64,000 nucleotides of DNA from Streptomyces sp. VRA16 Mangrove soil (GCF_017377775.1 NZ_JAFVLN010000010.1:124001-188000); one strand, 5' to 3'. Counted from the stretch's first letter, positions 1 through 10,782 are shown. Notes: generated from the letters alone by a model not told the origin. Numbers and translations are program-made.

Positions 1-760
1 GCCGCACCCCCAGGTCGCAGTCCTCGGCGAGGCAGTCGGGGTCCCAGCCGCCCGCCTCGCGCAGCACGTCGGTGCGGACGAAGACGGTGTTGCCGCCGAG
101 CGGGATGAAACCTTTCTGGGCGTGCAGGTGCAGCCGGGAGCGGAACCAGAAGAAGTACTCCAGGCAGTTGCGCAGGCTGTACCAGCTGGAGTGGAAGTTG
201 ATCAGCTGGACGCCGCCCTGCACGACGTCGGCGCCGGTCGAGCGGAAGGCGTGGTCGACGTGGGCGAGCAGGTCGTGGTGGACCTGGTCCTCGGCGTCGA
301 AGACCCCGACGACGTCGCCGCGGCAGTGCGGCAGCGCCGTGTTGAGCGCCTTCGGCTTGTTCTTGCGGGCGTGCGTGTCGACGACGACACGCACGCGCGG
401 GTCACGGGCGGCGGCCTTCTCGGCGACCTCCGCGGTCTCCGGGTCGTCGTGCCCGACGATCACGATGATCTCGAAGTCGCGGTGCCCGGATTCGAGCAGC
501 CGCTGGATCGTGTGGTCGAGCACGGCCTGCTCGTGCCGCGCGGGCAGGAGCAGTGAGAAGGAGAGAGCCCCGTGATCGTCGGGGTTCCCGAATCGAGTGG
601 AGGCGAGCACTTCCGGCGTGCGCCATGCGTGCATCTGCCACCACAGGGTGAAGGCGGCCATCCAGAACAGGGCCAGTGATACGGCCGCCACGACAACAGC
701 GCTCAGTACGGTGCCGTCGTCGGCCAGTCCCAGCACGACGGCACCATCGGTCGCTAGCAA
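1..760 (-). CDS. Family 2 glycosyltransferase, membrane-anchored (C-terminus beyond window)
   Basis: Reverse-strand reading frame open to the left edge. An N-terminal hydrophobic segment (about residues 15-40, containing AAVSLALFWMAAFTLWW) is followed by a GT-A glycosyltransferase domain beginning FSLLLPARHEQ. The nucleotide-sugar binding region shows KNKPKALNTAL and the DxD-like FDAEDQ, then GGNTVFVRTDVL and WDPDCLAEDCDLG near the edge, typical of processive polysaccharide synthases. It probably transfers sugars at the cytoplasmic face of the membrane; the substrate cannot be told. The start is uncertain: TTG at 760 follows a G-rich stretch, GTG at 736 is the alternative, and an in-frame stop lies shortly upstream. 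Probably the first gene of its transcript, about 120 bp from the next gene. Confidence 0.85.
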   Translation of the reverse strand, partial: MLATDGAVVLGLADDGTVLSAVVVAAVSLALFWMAAFTLWWQMHAWRTPEVLASTRFGNPDDHGALSFSLLLPARHEQAVLDHTIQRLLESGHRDFEIIVIVGHDDPETAEVAEKAAARDPRVRVVVDTHARKNKPKALNTALPHCRGDVVGVFDAEDQVHHDLLAHVDHAFRSTGADVVQGGVQLINFHSSWYSLRNCLEYFFWFRSRLHLHAQKGFIPLGGNTVFVRTDVLREAGGWDPDCLAEDCDLGVR

Positions 761-881
761 ACAGATCCCCCCAGATCCCCCAGGTGCGACGAGCGGTCAC
801 ACCCACCCCACCGACGTCGTGAGGATATGGGAATTCTGTGAAGGCCGGGAGCCTGTTGCGATAAATCCCGCGCCGCGGGCG

Positions 882-2921
<2,040 letters not shown>

Positions 2922-3037
2922 GCCACCCATCCTCGCGCATACCGGTCACCGTCCCGTCTTTGATCGCCGGGGCTCTCGCGCGGGCACCCCATACGCAGGA
3001 CACTTGACGCGGAAGTATCGCCACCGGAGGGGGACGG

Positions 3038-6000
3038 ATGATGCGAGACAGCCATCGGGCGGAGGCCGAGCGGCTGTTGGCCCGGGCCGTGGAGGAAGAA
3101 GTGCGCAGGTCCGGCGGACGGGCCGACGGCGGGGTGCTGCTCACGCGGGCGCGGGGCGCGCTGGACGGCATGGCGAACAGCGCGGCCGAGGAGTACACGG
3201 CGTACACCCAGGCCCTGGACGAGGCCGAGGCCGGGCAGATGTCGTTCGGGGAGCGGTTCGCCAAGGAGGGCGGCTCGACCCCGCTGACCGTGGCGGGAGT
3301 CGGGGCCGTGGCCGCGGCCCTCGCGGACCTGGTCCTCGGGACCGGGACCGGTGTCGCCCTGGGCGCGGGCGCCGCCGTGGCGGTGTTCGGCGCCGCCGCC
3401 ACCGTCCTCAAGGTGACCGCGGCGCACGTGCCGGAGGCCAGCCGCAGCGCCGGGGCGCGCAACCAGCCGGGCGGGCCCGAACAGCTCAGGCTCCAGTGGC
3501 TGACCGCCCTTGAGGTGCGGGGCATCCGGCCGTTCCTGGACCAGCAGCGGGTGCTCGCCGCGTCCACGGGGCCGACCGGCAAGACGGTACGGCCGGGCGC
3601 ACGCAGGCCCGACCGCAGCGCGGCCGCCCGGCGCAGAAGCGTCCTGGAGCAGTCTTTCGGCCAACTCCCGCAGCCCGAGGGCCCGTTCGCGGGGCGCAGG
3701 CCCGACCTGGCACAGATCGCGCAGTGGGTGCACGCGGCGCGGGCCAGCACGCAGACCCGGCCGACGGTGGTCGTGCTGCACGGGGAGCCCGGCGCGGGGC
3801 GCACCACGCTCGCGGTGCGGGCGGCGCACGAGCTGCGCGACCAGTTCCGCGGGGCGTGCGTGGTGGATCTGCGCGGCGACCGGGCGGACGGGCCCGCGCT
3901 GTCGACGCGGGACGCGCTGCTGCATCTGCTGAACCGGCTCGGCGCGCCGCGCGAGCAGCTGCTCTTCCGTGAGCGCTCCACGCCGGAACAGCAGGTCAAG
4001 CGGCTCAGCGAGCTGTACCACCAGCATCTGACGGGCCTGCCGGTGACGATCGTCCTCGACGACGCCGACGACGCCACGCAGGTGCGCACCCTCGTCCCCG
4101 AGCGCTCCGACAGCCTCGTCATCGTGACGGCCCGCGAGCCCCTCGAACTGGGCGACGTGCCGGCCTGGGTGCACCAGATGCCGGTCGAGGCGCTGGACCC
4201 GGCGGGCGCGGAGGAGCTGCTGCGCGAGGCCGCCGAGGACATGAGCGGCCCCTACGACGCCGAATCGGCGGACGCCATCAGGGAGTTGTGCGGTGGACTC
4301 CCGCTGGCGCTGCGCATCGCGGGGTCCGCCATCGGGCCGCGCTCACCGCGTCAGCTGGCCGCGGACCTGAGCGCGTACGGGCCCGTGGACCCCGTCGGGC
4401 GCGCCCTGTGGCTGCGCTACACCGACCAGTCCGAGGCGGGCCGGCGCCTGCTGCGCCGGCTCGCGCTCGCGGGCCGGGCCTCGCTCGGCGCGGCAGCGGC
4501 GGCGGCCCTGCTGGCCACGGACGACGCGGAGGCGACCCGGCATCTGACGGCGCTGGCCCGCGCGGGCCTCGTCGACCGCGTCCGGGGCAGCCGCTACCGG
4601 CTGCACGACCTGGTCCGCGCCTTCGCGCAGGCCCGGCTCACCGACGAGGAGGAGCCGCAGGAGCGCACGGCCGCGCAGGAGCGGCTGATCAAGAACTACG
4701 CGGAACTCGCCGACTCGGTGATCCGCCTCGTGGACGGCAACATGTCGACGCGGGCCGGACAGATGGGTCCGCACGGATTCACGTCGCTCGACGCCGCGCT
4801 GCGCTGGCTGGACGACGAGTCGAGCTTCATCACGGCGGCGCTGCGGCACGCGGAGGGCGTCAACCAGGACGCGGTCCTCGGGCTGCTCGGCGCGCTGTGC
4901 GACTACTGCCTGCTGCGCGGCGACCTCTACCGGCTCGGCGAGATCAGCGAGCTGACGCAGGCCATCGACCAGGGCCTGCTGGTGCGTTCGGTCCAGTGGC
5001 GCACCGGTATCGCGGCCCGCCAGCTCGGCGAGCTCGACAAGGCCCGTACGACGCTGTCCTCGGTGGTCGACCTCTACCGCGAGGCCCACCACCAGGCGGG
5101 CGAGGCCCGCGCCCTGTGCTCGCTCGGCATCACCCTGCACCACCAGGGCCAGCTCACCGAGGCCACCGCCAAGCTGAGGGAGGCCCTCGACCTGCAGACG
5201 ACACCGGAGACGAAGGGCGACCGGGGCTGGACGCTGCACGCGCTCGCGGCCGTCGAGCGCGACCGCGCCCACGTCCGCGAGTCCCTCCAGCTGCTCACCG
5301 ACGCCCTCGCCCTGCACCGCGAGAACGAGTCGCTGCACGGCGAGGCGTGGGCGCACTTCCAGCTCGGCCAGCTCTGCCTGCGCATGGGCGACGTGCCGCG
5401 CGCGGACGAACAGCTGCGCGCCGCCCTCGATCTGTACGGCCGCACCCGGGACTCCCGCGGCGAGGCCTGGGCGATGACGCAGCTGGCCCGCGCCCGGCTC
5501 ATCGACGGCGACGCCTCGGAGGCCGTCGACGGGCTGCGCCAGGCGGCGGCGCGCCACCACGACAACGAGGACGCGCGGGGCGAGGCGTGGACGTACTACT
5601 ACCTGGGCCAGGCGTTGGAGGAGTCCGGCAACCTCGACCAGGCGGTCCGTGAGCTGGAGCGTTCCCGCACGATGTTCTCGCGGATGCGCGACGTCTACGG
5701 GCTGGCCTGCGCCCGGCACCACTCGGCGCGCGTCACCCGCGACCAGCGCGCCCTCCAGACGGGCTCGCTGCGCAACTCCGGCTTCGCCCGCCAGCTGCTC
5801 GTGGACGCCCGCGCGGACTTCCAGCGCATCGGCGTCGCGCACGGCGAGGCGTGGACGTGCCTGGAGCTCGCGGTCGTCGACGCGGGCAACGCGCGCCTCC
5901 AGCAGGCGGTGGCGCTGTGCGAGGAGGCGCGGGAGCTGTTCGCCTCGTACGGCGACGTGCGCGGCGAGGAGTGGGCGACGTTCCTGCGCTGCACGCTCCT

Positions 6001-6238
6001 GCCCTACGCGTCACCGGGCGGTTCGGAGGTCGGCGCGGCCGTCGCCCAGGAGGAGCTGGCCCAGCTCGGCCGGACCACGAACCCCACGCGCGACGGCAAG
6101 CTCGACGACTACGTGGAGGCGTACGGGCTGCTCCTGGAGCGCGGCGTGGACCTGAGCGCGGGCTGGCAGGCGTGGCGGCTCGGCATGGTGCCGAACCGGC
6201 ACGCGCGGGACGTGATGGGGGTGGTCGTCCCCGTCTAG
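3038..6238 (+). CDS. NB-ARC (STAND) ATPase with TPR repeats
   Basis: 1066 residues. The N-terminal helical region has an Ala/Gly-rich hydrophobic stretch (about 90-140) that could touch membrane. An NB-ARC NTPase follows: Walker A GEPGAGRTT near 249, Walker B VTIVLDDADD near 336, an SLVIVTAREP sensor strand, and the diagnostic GGLPLALRIAG near 420. A winged-helix part follows (GSRYRLHDLVRAFA), then a tetratricopeptide array from about 640 to 1000 with repeated GEAWAHFQLGQL-like units. Such STAND proteins act as ligand-triggered oligomeric switches in regulation or immunity; the output here is unknown because no nuclease, protease or DNA-binding domain is recognisable. SD GGAGGGGG lies just before tandem ATG codons. 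No functional partner is adjacent. Confidence 0.88.
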   Translation: MMRDSHRAEAERLLARAVEEEVRRSGGRADGGVLLTRARGALDGMANSAAEEYTAYTQALDEAEAGQMSFGERFAKEGGSTPLTVAGVGAVAAALADLVLGTGTGVALGAGAAVAVFGAAATVLKVTAAHVPEASRSAGARNQPGGPEQLRLQWLTALEVRGIRPFLDQQRVLAASTGPTGKTVRPGARRPDRSAAARRRSVLEQSFGQLPQPEGPFAGRRPDLAQIAQWVHAARASTQTRPTVVVLHGEPGAGRTTLAVRAAHELRDQFRGACVVDLRGDRADGPALSTRDALLHLLNRLGAPREQLLFRERSTPEQQVKRLSELYHQHLTGLPVTIVLDDADDATQVRTLVPERSDSLVIVTAREPLELGDVPAWVHQMPVEALDPAGAEELLREAAEDMSGPYDAESADAIRELCGGLPLALRIAGSAIGPRSPRQLAADLSAYGPVDPVGRALWLRYTDQSEAGRRLLRRLALAGRASLGAAAAAALLATDDAEATRHLTALARAGLVDRVRGSRYRLHDLVRAFAQARLTDEEEPQERTAAQERLIKNYAELADSVIRLVDGNMSTRAGQMGPHGFTSLDAALRWLDDESSFITAALRHAEGVNQDAVLGLLGALCDYCLLRGDLYRLGEISELTQAIDQGLLVRSVQWRTGIAARQLGELDKARTTLSSVVDLYREAHHQAGEARALCSLGITLHHQGQLTEATAKLREALDLQTTPETKGDRGWTLHALAAVERDRAHVRESLQLLTDALALHRENESLHGEAWAHFQLGQLCLRMGDVPRADEQLRAALDLYGRTRDSRGEAWAMTQLARARLIDGDASEAVDGLRQAAARHHDNEDARGEAWTYYYLGQALEESGNLDQAVRELERSRTMFSRMRDVYGLACARHHSARVTRDQRALQTGSLRNSGFARQLLVDARADFQRIGVAHGEAWTCLELAVVDAGNARLQQAVALCEEARELFASYGDVRGEEWATFLRCTLLPYASPGGSEVGAAVAQEELAQLGRTTNPTRDGKLDDYVEAYGLLLERGVDLSAGWQAWRLGMVPNRHARDVMGVVVPV

Positions 6239-6240
6239 GC

Positions 6241-6323
6241 CGTGTGCCGAAAGTCCCGTCGTCCGCCCGAAGGGGGGCCGGGGGCACCTCCCAGCGGTAG
6301 CTGGGGGAGGGACTTTCGACACG
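6241..6323. repeat. Composite inverted repeat (interspersed Streptomyces-type element / terminator)
   Basis: Outer arms CGTGTGCCGAAAGTCCC (6241-6257) and GGGACTTTCGACACG (6309-6323) pair except for a 2-nt bulge. Inside is a second hairpin, CACCTCCCAGC / GCTGGGGGAGG around loop GGTA. It starts three bases after the STAND stop codon and would end that transcript. The inner hairpin recurs in variant form at 54371-54400, so it behaves as an interspersed element rather than a unique terminator. Confidence 0.75.
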
Positions 6324-6447
6324 CCCCAGTTCCGCGGCGGAGCAGCGCTTGCCCACCGGGTCGGCGCACGGCCGGGCATCGCCGTCGCCCGCCCCCGCCG
6401 TCCGTGACGGTGGAGGGCGGGGCGGGCGGCACCCGCGCGCCGGCGGA

Positions 6448-6690
6448 TCAGGCCGTCTTGTGGGCGTCGCCGCCCGGCACCGCGTCGGCCGGCTCCGCCG
6501 GCTTCTCCTTGAAGTCGACCTTGCGCATGTGCTTGTTCATGGACTTCATCAGGCCCCACACGGCCAGCGCCATCACGGCGAAGACGATGAAACCGAGCAC
6601 ACCCGGAGTCACCTTGTCCTCGTCGACCTCGGTCGCGGCCAGCGGGACGAGATGGGACATTGCCAGATTCACGTAGCTCACATCAGGCAT
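6448..6690 (-). CDS. Small single-span membrane protein, coupled to mca
   Basis: 80 residues. One transmembrane helix (VLGFIVFAVMALAVWGLM, about 31-48) is followed by a basic, then acidic cytoplasmic tail (KSMNKHMRKVDFKEKPAEPA). It begins inside the last codons of mca, an 8-bp overlap that implies translational coupling and shared expression. The constant pairing with mca suggests a membrane-side partner of mycothiol-dependent detoxification, but this is inference from context; no catalytic motif is present. Confidence 0.8.
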   Translation of the reverse strand: MPDVSYVNLAMSHLVPLAATEVDEDKVTPGVLGFIVFAVMALAVWGLMKSMNKHMRKVDFKEKPAEPADAVPGGDAHKTA

Positions 6691-7564
6691 TGTGACGGAC
6701 GCCCGCGAAGAGGTCGTCCTCGGGGAGGGAAGTGTCCACGAGCGACTTCGCCAGCTCGTACTCCTCGGTGGGCCAGACCTCCCGCTGGACCTCCAGCGGA
6801 ACCCGGAACCAGCCGCCGTCGGGGTCGATCTGGGTGGCGTGCGCGATCAGCGCCTTGTCCCGGATCTCGAAGAAGTCGCCGCACGGCACGTGCGTGGTCA
6901 GCGTCCGCTCGACGCGGTCGAACTCGTCCCAGCGCTTGAGCCAGTCCGCGTAGGGCGACTCCAGGCCGCGGTCCAGCATCGCCTGGTGCAGGGCGAGGGT
7001 GCGCGGCTTGTTGAAGCCCTGGTTGTAGTAGAGCTTGGAGGGCTGGAAGACGGGGCCGAACTCGTCCTCGGGGTACTTGACCGGGTCGTTCGCGCCGTCG
7101 AAGGCCACCATCGTGATCTTGTGGGTCATGATGTGGTCGGGGTGCGGGTACCCGCCGTTCTCGTCGTACGTCGTGATGACCTGCGGACGGAACGAGCGGA
7201 TCTGCCGGACGAGCCGGCCCGCAGCCTGATCGACGTCCTCCAGCGCGAAGCAGCCCTCGGGCAGCGGCGGCAGCGGGTCGCCCTCGGGCAGGCCGGAGTC
7301 GACGAAGCCCAGCCAGTCCTGCTTGACGCCGAGGATCTCGCGGGCCTCCTCCATCTCCTTGCGGCGCACCTCGTGGATGTGCTCCTCGATGTACTTGTCG
7401 CCCTGGAGCTTGGGGTTGAGGATCGAGCCGCGCTCGCCTCCCGTGCAGGTCACGACATGCACGTCCACCCCCTCGGACACGTACTTGGCCATGGTGGCCG
7501 CGCCCTTCGACGATTCGTCGTCGGGATGGGCGTGAACGGCCATGAGTCGCAGCTGCTCAGTCAA
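6683..7564 (-). CDS. mca: Mycothiol S-conjugate amidase
   Basis: 293 residues of the LmbE/PIG-L metal-dependent deacetylase family. The zinc-site motif AHPDDE is near residue 11, with YPHPDHIMTH near 140 supplying the distal ligand. Similarity is to Mca rather than to the biosynthetic deacetylase MshB (features such as GERGSILNPKLQGD, QDWLGFVDSGLPEGDPLP, SPYADWLKRWDE). Mca cleaves mycothiol conjugates of electrophiles and antibiotics, releasing a mercapturic acid for export and GlcN-Ins for recycling. The start is TTG at 7564, with GAGGA 7 nt upstream. The downstream membrane gene overlaps it; the divergent neighbour encodes a DUF4307 protein. Confidence 0.95.
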   Translation of the reverse strand: MTEQLRLMAVHAHPDDESSKGAATMAKYVSEGVDVHVVTCTGGERGSILNPKLQGDKYIEEHIHEVRRKEMEEAREILGVKQDWLGFVDSGLPEGDPLPPLPEGCFALEDVDQAAGRLVRQIRSFRPQVITTYDENGGYPHPDHIMTHKITMVAFDGANDPVKYPEDEFGPVFQPSKLYYNQGFNKPRTLALHQAMLDRGLESPYADWLKRWDEFDRVERTLTTHVPCGDFFEIRDKALIAHATQIDPDGGWFRVPLEVQREVWPTEEYELAKSLVDTSLPEDDLFAGVRHNA

Positions 7565-7695
7565 GACAAGATCCTCAGTGGAATAAGGCGCCCTGGTGTG
7601 AATCGGCGCAATGGGCGGCTTCTATAGTGACCGAACCGGGGGGCGGAAAATTCCGGTGCCCACATCTTGGCGGGCGATGCGAGAGGAACTGGCCG

Positions 7696-8103
7696 ATGAG
7701 CGCCGTGCAGCAGCACCTGCCCGAGGGCCGCTACGGATCAGCCCGTTCCGCCGACGCCCGCGCCGACCGCAAGCTGAAGATCGCCGGGATCGTCCTCGGC
7801 GTCCTGTTCGCCGCGCTGATCGGCTGGTTCGGCTGGTACTACGTGGGCGGGAACACGTTCAGCGGTGAGGTCATCGCGTTCAAGACGTACGACGACAACG
7901 TCAAGGTGCACCTGGAGATCCGCAAGGACACCGACGCCACCGGCTACTGCACGATCCGTTCGCAGGACGCCGACGGCGCCGAGGTGGGCCGGGCCGACTT
8001 CCACTTCGACCAGAAGCGGAGCCGCGTCGACAAGGTCGTCACGCTGCGTACGGCCGGTGGCCGGGGCACGACGGCCGAACTCGTCGGCTGTCACGCCGAC
8101 TGA
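7696..8103 (+). CDS. DUF4307 membrane protein
   Basis: 135 residues. One membrane span (IAGIVLGVLFAALIGWFGWYYV, about 28-49) precedes a small extracytoplasmic beta-rich domain (SGEVIAFKTYDDNVKVHLEI, GYCTIRSQDADGAEVGRADF), typical of the actinobacterial DUF4307 family, whose role is unknown. I start at ATG 7696, with GAGAGGA 8 nt before it; a longer in-frame opening at 7627 lacks a ribosome site and adds an unlikely leader. A TATAGT hexamer at 7623-7628 could be its -10 box. Divergent from mca, a neighbourhood common in Streptomyces. Confidence 0.85.
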   Translation: MSAVQQHLPEGRYGSARSADARADRKLKIAGIVLGVLFAALIGWFGWYYVGGNTFSGEVIAFKTYDDNVKVHLEIRKDTDATGYCTIRSQDADGAEVGRADFHFDQKRSRVDKVVTLRTAGGRGTTAELVGCHAD

Positions 8104-8130
8104 CGGCTCGGCTGCTCGGCTGACCTGCAC

Positions 8131-8156
8131 GGACATAACATTGATGACTTATGTCC
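8131..8156. promoter_or_regulatory. 26-bp inverted repeat upstream of greA
   Basis: GGACATAA and TTATGTCC form perfect 8-bp arms around a 10-bp AT-rich spacer. It lies 27 bp after the DUF4307 stop and 110 bp before greA. It has no T-tract and is much less GC-rich than the local terminators, so an operator is more likely than a terminator. The cognate regulator is unknown. Confidence 0.5.
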
Positions 8157-8266
8157 TCCCCCTTTGCTGTGTGAATTGTTAGGCTCGTGGTTTCGCCCAC
8201 CCGTGAGGGAACATCCTTCTGGGTAGGGCGATGCTTTGTATTCCCAGTACCTACGAGGAGCGACCT

Positions 8267-8764
8267 GTGACCCAGACCAGCGAAGACGTCACCTGGCTGA
8301 CGCAGGAGGCGTACACCAAGCTCAAGGACGAGCTGGCGTACCTGTCTGGTCCCGCGCGCGAGGAAGTCACGCAGAAGATCGCCGCGGCGCGCGAAGAGGG
8401 CGACCTGCGGGAGAACGGCGGGTACCACGCGGCCAAGGAGGAGCAGGGCAAGCAGGAGCTCCGCATTCGCCAGCTCACTCAGCTCCTGGAGAAGGCCAAG
8501 GTCGGCGAGGCCCCGACGACGTCCGGCGTCGTCGCGCCGGGCATGGTCGTCACCATCGCCTTCGACGGCGACGAGGACGACACCCTGGAGTTCCTGCTCG
8601 CCTCCCGCGAGTACGCGAGCGCCGATATCGAGACGTACTCGCCGCAGTCGCCGCTCGGCTCCGGGGTCAACGGCCACAAGGTGGGCGAGGACGCCGAGTA
8701 CGAGCTGCCGAACGGCAAGAAGGCGTCGGTCAGGATCCTGAAGGCAGAGCCGTACAACGGCTGA
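8267..8764 (+). CDS. greA: Transcript cleavage factor GreA
   Basis: 165 residues, the normal GreA length. The N-terminal antiparallel coiled coil carries the signature AREEGDLRENGGYHAAKEEQ; its acidic tip reaches into the RNA polymerase secondary channel to rescue backtracked complexes. The C-terminal FKBP-like domain includes SPLGSGVNGHKVGE. I use GTG 8267, preceded by GAGGAG at 7-nt spacing; an upstream ATG at 8231 adds 12 non-conserved residues. The leader holds a possible hairpin (CGCCCACCC at 8194 with GGGTAGGGCG at 8221) just before the ribosome site. Confidence 0.96.
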   Translation: MTQTSEDVTWLTQEAYTKLKDELAYLSGPAREEVTQKIAAAREEGDLRENGGYHAAKEEQGKQELRIRQLTQLLEKAKVGEAPTTSGVVAPGMVVTIAFDGDEDDTLEFLLASREYASADIETYSPQSPLGSGVNGHKVGEDAEYELPNGKKASVRILKAEPYNG

Positions 8765-8780
8765 CCGCCCCTGTGACACG

Positions 8781-8822
8781 ACGGCGGGGCCCCCGGAGCA
8801 GAGACTCCGGGGGCCCCGCCGT
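8781..8822. terminator. Bidirectional terminator between greA and the ABC exporter
   Basis: Perfect 18-bp arms beginning ACGGCGGGGCCCCCGGAG, a six-base loop CAGAGA, and the exact complement ending at 8822. It lies between two convergent genes, 16 bp after greA, and would serve both. Confidence 0.9.
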
Positions 8823-8844
8823 TCTGTGCGTCGGACACAGGCTC

Positions 8845-9690
8845 TCAGGCCGTGGCGCCGCGGTACTTGCGGACGGCGAGGGTGCGGAAGACGACGATGA
8901 TCAGGACGGACCAGATCAGCGAGGCCCAGACCGCGTGCTGCATCGGCCAGGCCGGTGAGTTCGACACTCCGGGGTTGCCGAAGAGCTCGCGGCAGGCCTG
9001 GACGGTGGCGCTGAACGGGTTCCAGTCGGCGACGTGGCGCAGCCAGGGGGTCATCTTGCTGGAGTCCACGAACGCGTTCGACACGAAGGTGACCGGGAAG
9101 AGCCAGATCAGGCCGCCCGACGTGGCGGCCTCGGGGGTGCGCACGGACAGGCCGATGAGCGCGCCGACCCAGGTGAACGCGTAACCGAGCAGGAGCAGCA
9201 GGCCGAAGGCGCCGAGCGCCTTCCAGATGCCCTCGTGGATCCGCCAGCCGACCAGGAGCGCGACGACGGCGAGAACGAACAGGGTCAGCGCCGTCTGCAC
9301 CAGGTCGGCGATGGTGCGCCCGGTGAGCACGGCGCCGCGGGCCATGGGCAGCGAGCGGAACCGGTCGATCAGGCCCTTGTGCATGTCGTCGGCGATCCCC
9401 GCCCCGGCGCCCGCGGTCGCGAAGGTGACCGTCTGCGCGAAGATGCCCGCCATCAGGAAGTTGCGGTAGTCGGCCGGGTCCGTGGAGTTGCCGACGACCA
9501 TCGAGCCGCCGAAGACATAGCTGAAGAGCACCACGAACATGATCGGCTGGATCAGGCCGAAGATCACCATTTCGGGGATCCGGGTCATCCTGATCAGGTT
9601 GCGCTTGGCGACGACCAGGGAGTCCCGGACGGACTGGCCGATGCCGCCCGCTGCCCGCGGGACGCGCACGGTGTCGGTGACGACGCTCAT
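8845..9690 (-). CDS. ABC-2 exporter permease (DrrB type)
   Basis: 281 residues with about six membrane segments (VIFGLIQPIMFVVLFSYVFG, ALTLFVLAVVALLVGW, AFGLLLLLGYAFTWVGALIG, and a last span SLIWSVLIIVVFRTLA). Family hallmarks include FGGSMV, YRNFLMAGIFAQT, KGLIDRFRSLPMARGAVL and WNPFSATVQACRELFGNP. The start ATG overlaps the stop of the ATPase gene (ATGA), with GAGGAGG inside the upstream gene as ribosome site, so the two are translationally coupled. Together they should form a 2+2 exporter for a hydrophobic drug or metabolite. The substrate is unknown; DrrB-like is a family label only. Confidence 0.92.
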   Translation of the reverse strand: MSVVTDTVRVPRAAGGIGQSVRDSLVVAKRNLIRMTRIPEMVIFGLIQPIMFVVLFSYVFGGSMVVGNSTDPADYRNFLMAGIFAQTVTFATAGAGAGIADDMHKGLIDRFRSLPMARGAVLTGRTIADLVQTALTLFVLAVVALLVGWRIHEGIWKALGAFGLLLLLGYAFTWVGALIGLSVRTPEAATSGGLIWLFPVTFVSNAFVDSSKMTPWLRHVADWNPFSATVQACRELFGNPGVSNSPAWPMQHAVWASLIWSVLIIVVFRTLAVRKYRGATA

Positions 9691-10673
9691 TTCGCGGCCT
9701 CCTCGTTCTCGTCCGCGTCCTCCGCCATGTGTCCGGTCAGCGAGATGAACACGTCGTCCAGCGTCGGCCTGCGCAGCCCGATGTCGTCGATCTCGATGCC
9801 CCGCGCGTCGAGGTCCCTGATGACCTCCGCGAGGAGCTTGGCGCCGCCGGTGACCGGCACGGTCAGCTTGCGGGTGTGCTGGTCGACGGCCGCCTCGCCC
9901 TTGCCGAATCCGGCCAGACTGTATTTGTTCAAGAGGTCCGCAGCGGTGGCAATGTGCTCGCGCTCGTGCACGACGACCTCGACGCGCTCGCCGCCGGTCT
10001 GCGCCTTGAGCTGGTCGGAGGTGCCGCGGGCGATGACGCGGCCGTGGTCGACAACGCAGATGTCGTGCGCCAGGTGGTCTGCCTCTTCGAGGTACTGGGT
10101 GGTGAGCAGGAGGGTGGTGCCGCCCGCCACCAGCTCCTGGATGACCTCCCACAGCTGCTGCCGGTTGCGCGGGTCGAGGCCGGTGGTCGGCTCGTCCATG
10201 AACATCACCGGCGGCGAGACGACGAGCGCGGCGGCGAGGTCGAGGCGGCGGCGCATGCCTCCGGAGTACGTCTTCGAGGGGCGGTCCGCGGCGTCCGCGA
10301 GGTTGAACCGCTCCAGGAGTTCGCTCGCGCGGGCCTTCGCCTCCTTGGCCCGCATCTGGTAGAGCTGCCCGACCATCTGGAGGTTCTCCCGGCCGGTCAG
10401 ATACTCGTCGACCGCGGCGAACTGGCCGGACAGGCCGATCGAGCGCCGCACCTCGTTCGGGTTCTTCAGGACGTCGATGCCCGCGACGACCGCCTTGCCG
10501 CTGTCCGGCGTCAGGAGCGTGGTCAGGCAGCGGACCGCCGTGGTCTTGCCCGCGCCGTTCGGCCCGAGCAGGCCGAGGACGGTGCCCTCCGGGACGTCGA
10601 GATCGACGCCGTCCAGAGCCCTTACGTCGCCGAAGGTCTTCACCAGCCCTTCGGCGTAGATGGCGCCTGGCAT
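9687..10673 (-). CDS. ABC exporter ATPase (DrrA / daunorubicin-resistance type)
   Basis: 328 residues. Walker A GPNGAGKTT near residue 40, signature YSGGMRRRLDLAAAL near 140, Walker B VMFMDEPTTGLD near 160, and a switch His in LLTTQYLEEADHLA. The C-terminal extension ends LRRPTLDDVFISLTGH, characteristic of the DrrA subfamily. It powers the coupled permease downstream. The ribosome site GGGGGAACC sits 6 nt before ATG. The roughly 230-bp upstream region carries a promoter-like element with operator repeats, a palindrome and six 9-bp tandem units, suggesting tight inducible control. Confidence 0.94.
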   Translation of the reverse strand: MPGAIYAEGLVKTFGDVRALDGVDLDVPEGTVLGLLGPNGAGKTTAVRCLTTLLTPDSGKAVVAGIDVLKNPNEVRRSIGLSGQFAAVDEYLTGRENLQMVGQLYQMRAKEAKARASELLERFNLADAADRPSKTYSGGMRRRLDLAAALVVSPPVMFMDEPTTGLDPRNRQQLWEVIQELVAGGTTLLLTTQYLEEADHLAHDICVVDHGRVIARGTSDQLKAQTGGERVEVVVHEREHIATAADLLNKYSLAGFGKGEAAVDQHTRKLTVPVTGGAKLLAEVIRDLDARGIEIDDIGLRRPTLDDVFISLTGHMAEDADENEEAAK

Positions 10674-10722
10674 GTGGTTCCCCCAATGGTCGGGCGAGTC
10701 TGCTGAAGCGATCTACGTGCGC

Positions 10723-10776
10723 TGTTCCTCGTGTGTCTCGTGTGCCTTATGTGCCTTGTGTGTCTCGTGCGTCGGG
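10723..10776 (-). repeat. Six imperfect 9-bp tandem repeats in the exporter leader
   Basis: Consecutive units on the plus strand are TGTTCCTCG, TGTGTCTCG, TGTGCCTTA, TGTGCCTTG, TGTGTCTCG and TGCGTCGGG. The array lies between the inferred promoter and the ATPase start, so it would be in the 5' untranslated RNA. Phased 9-mers could expand or contract by slippage, or bind a repeating RNA or DNA ligand. Confidence 0.65.
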
Positions 10777-10782
10777 AGCACA

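Noticed and set aside
7634..7654. GGAAT...GTT on the minus strand as a SigR promoter for mca
   Set aside because: mca is a known SigR-linked gene in Streptomyces, but the spacing here is 13 bp instead of about 18-19.
8845..10686. 613-codon frame spanning permease and ATPase as a fusion
   Set aside because: The first 330 residues are an out-of-frame shadow of the ATPase; the real ATPase frame has Walker motifs and ends in an ATGA overlap with the permease.
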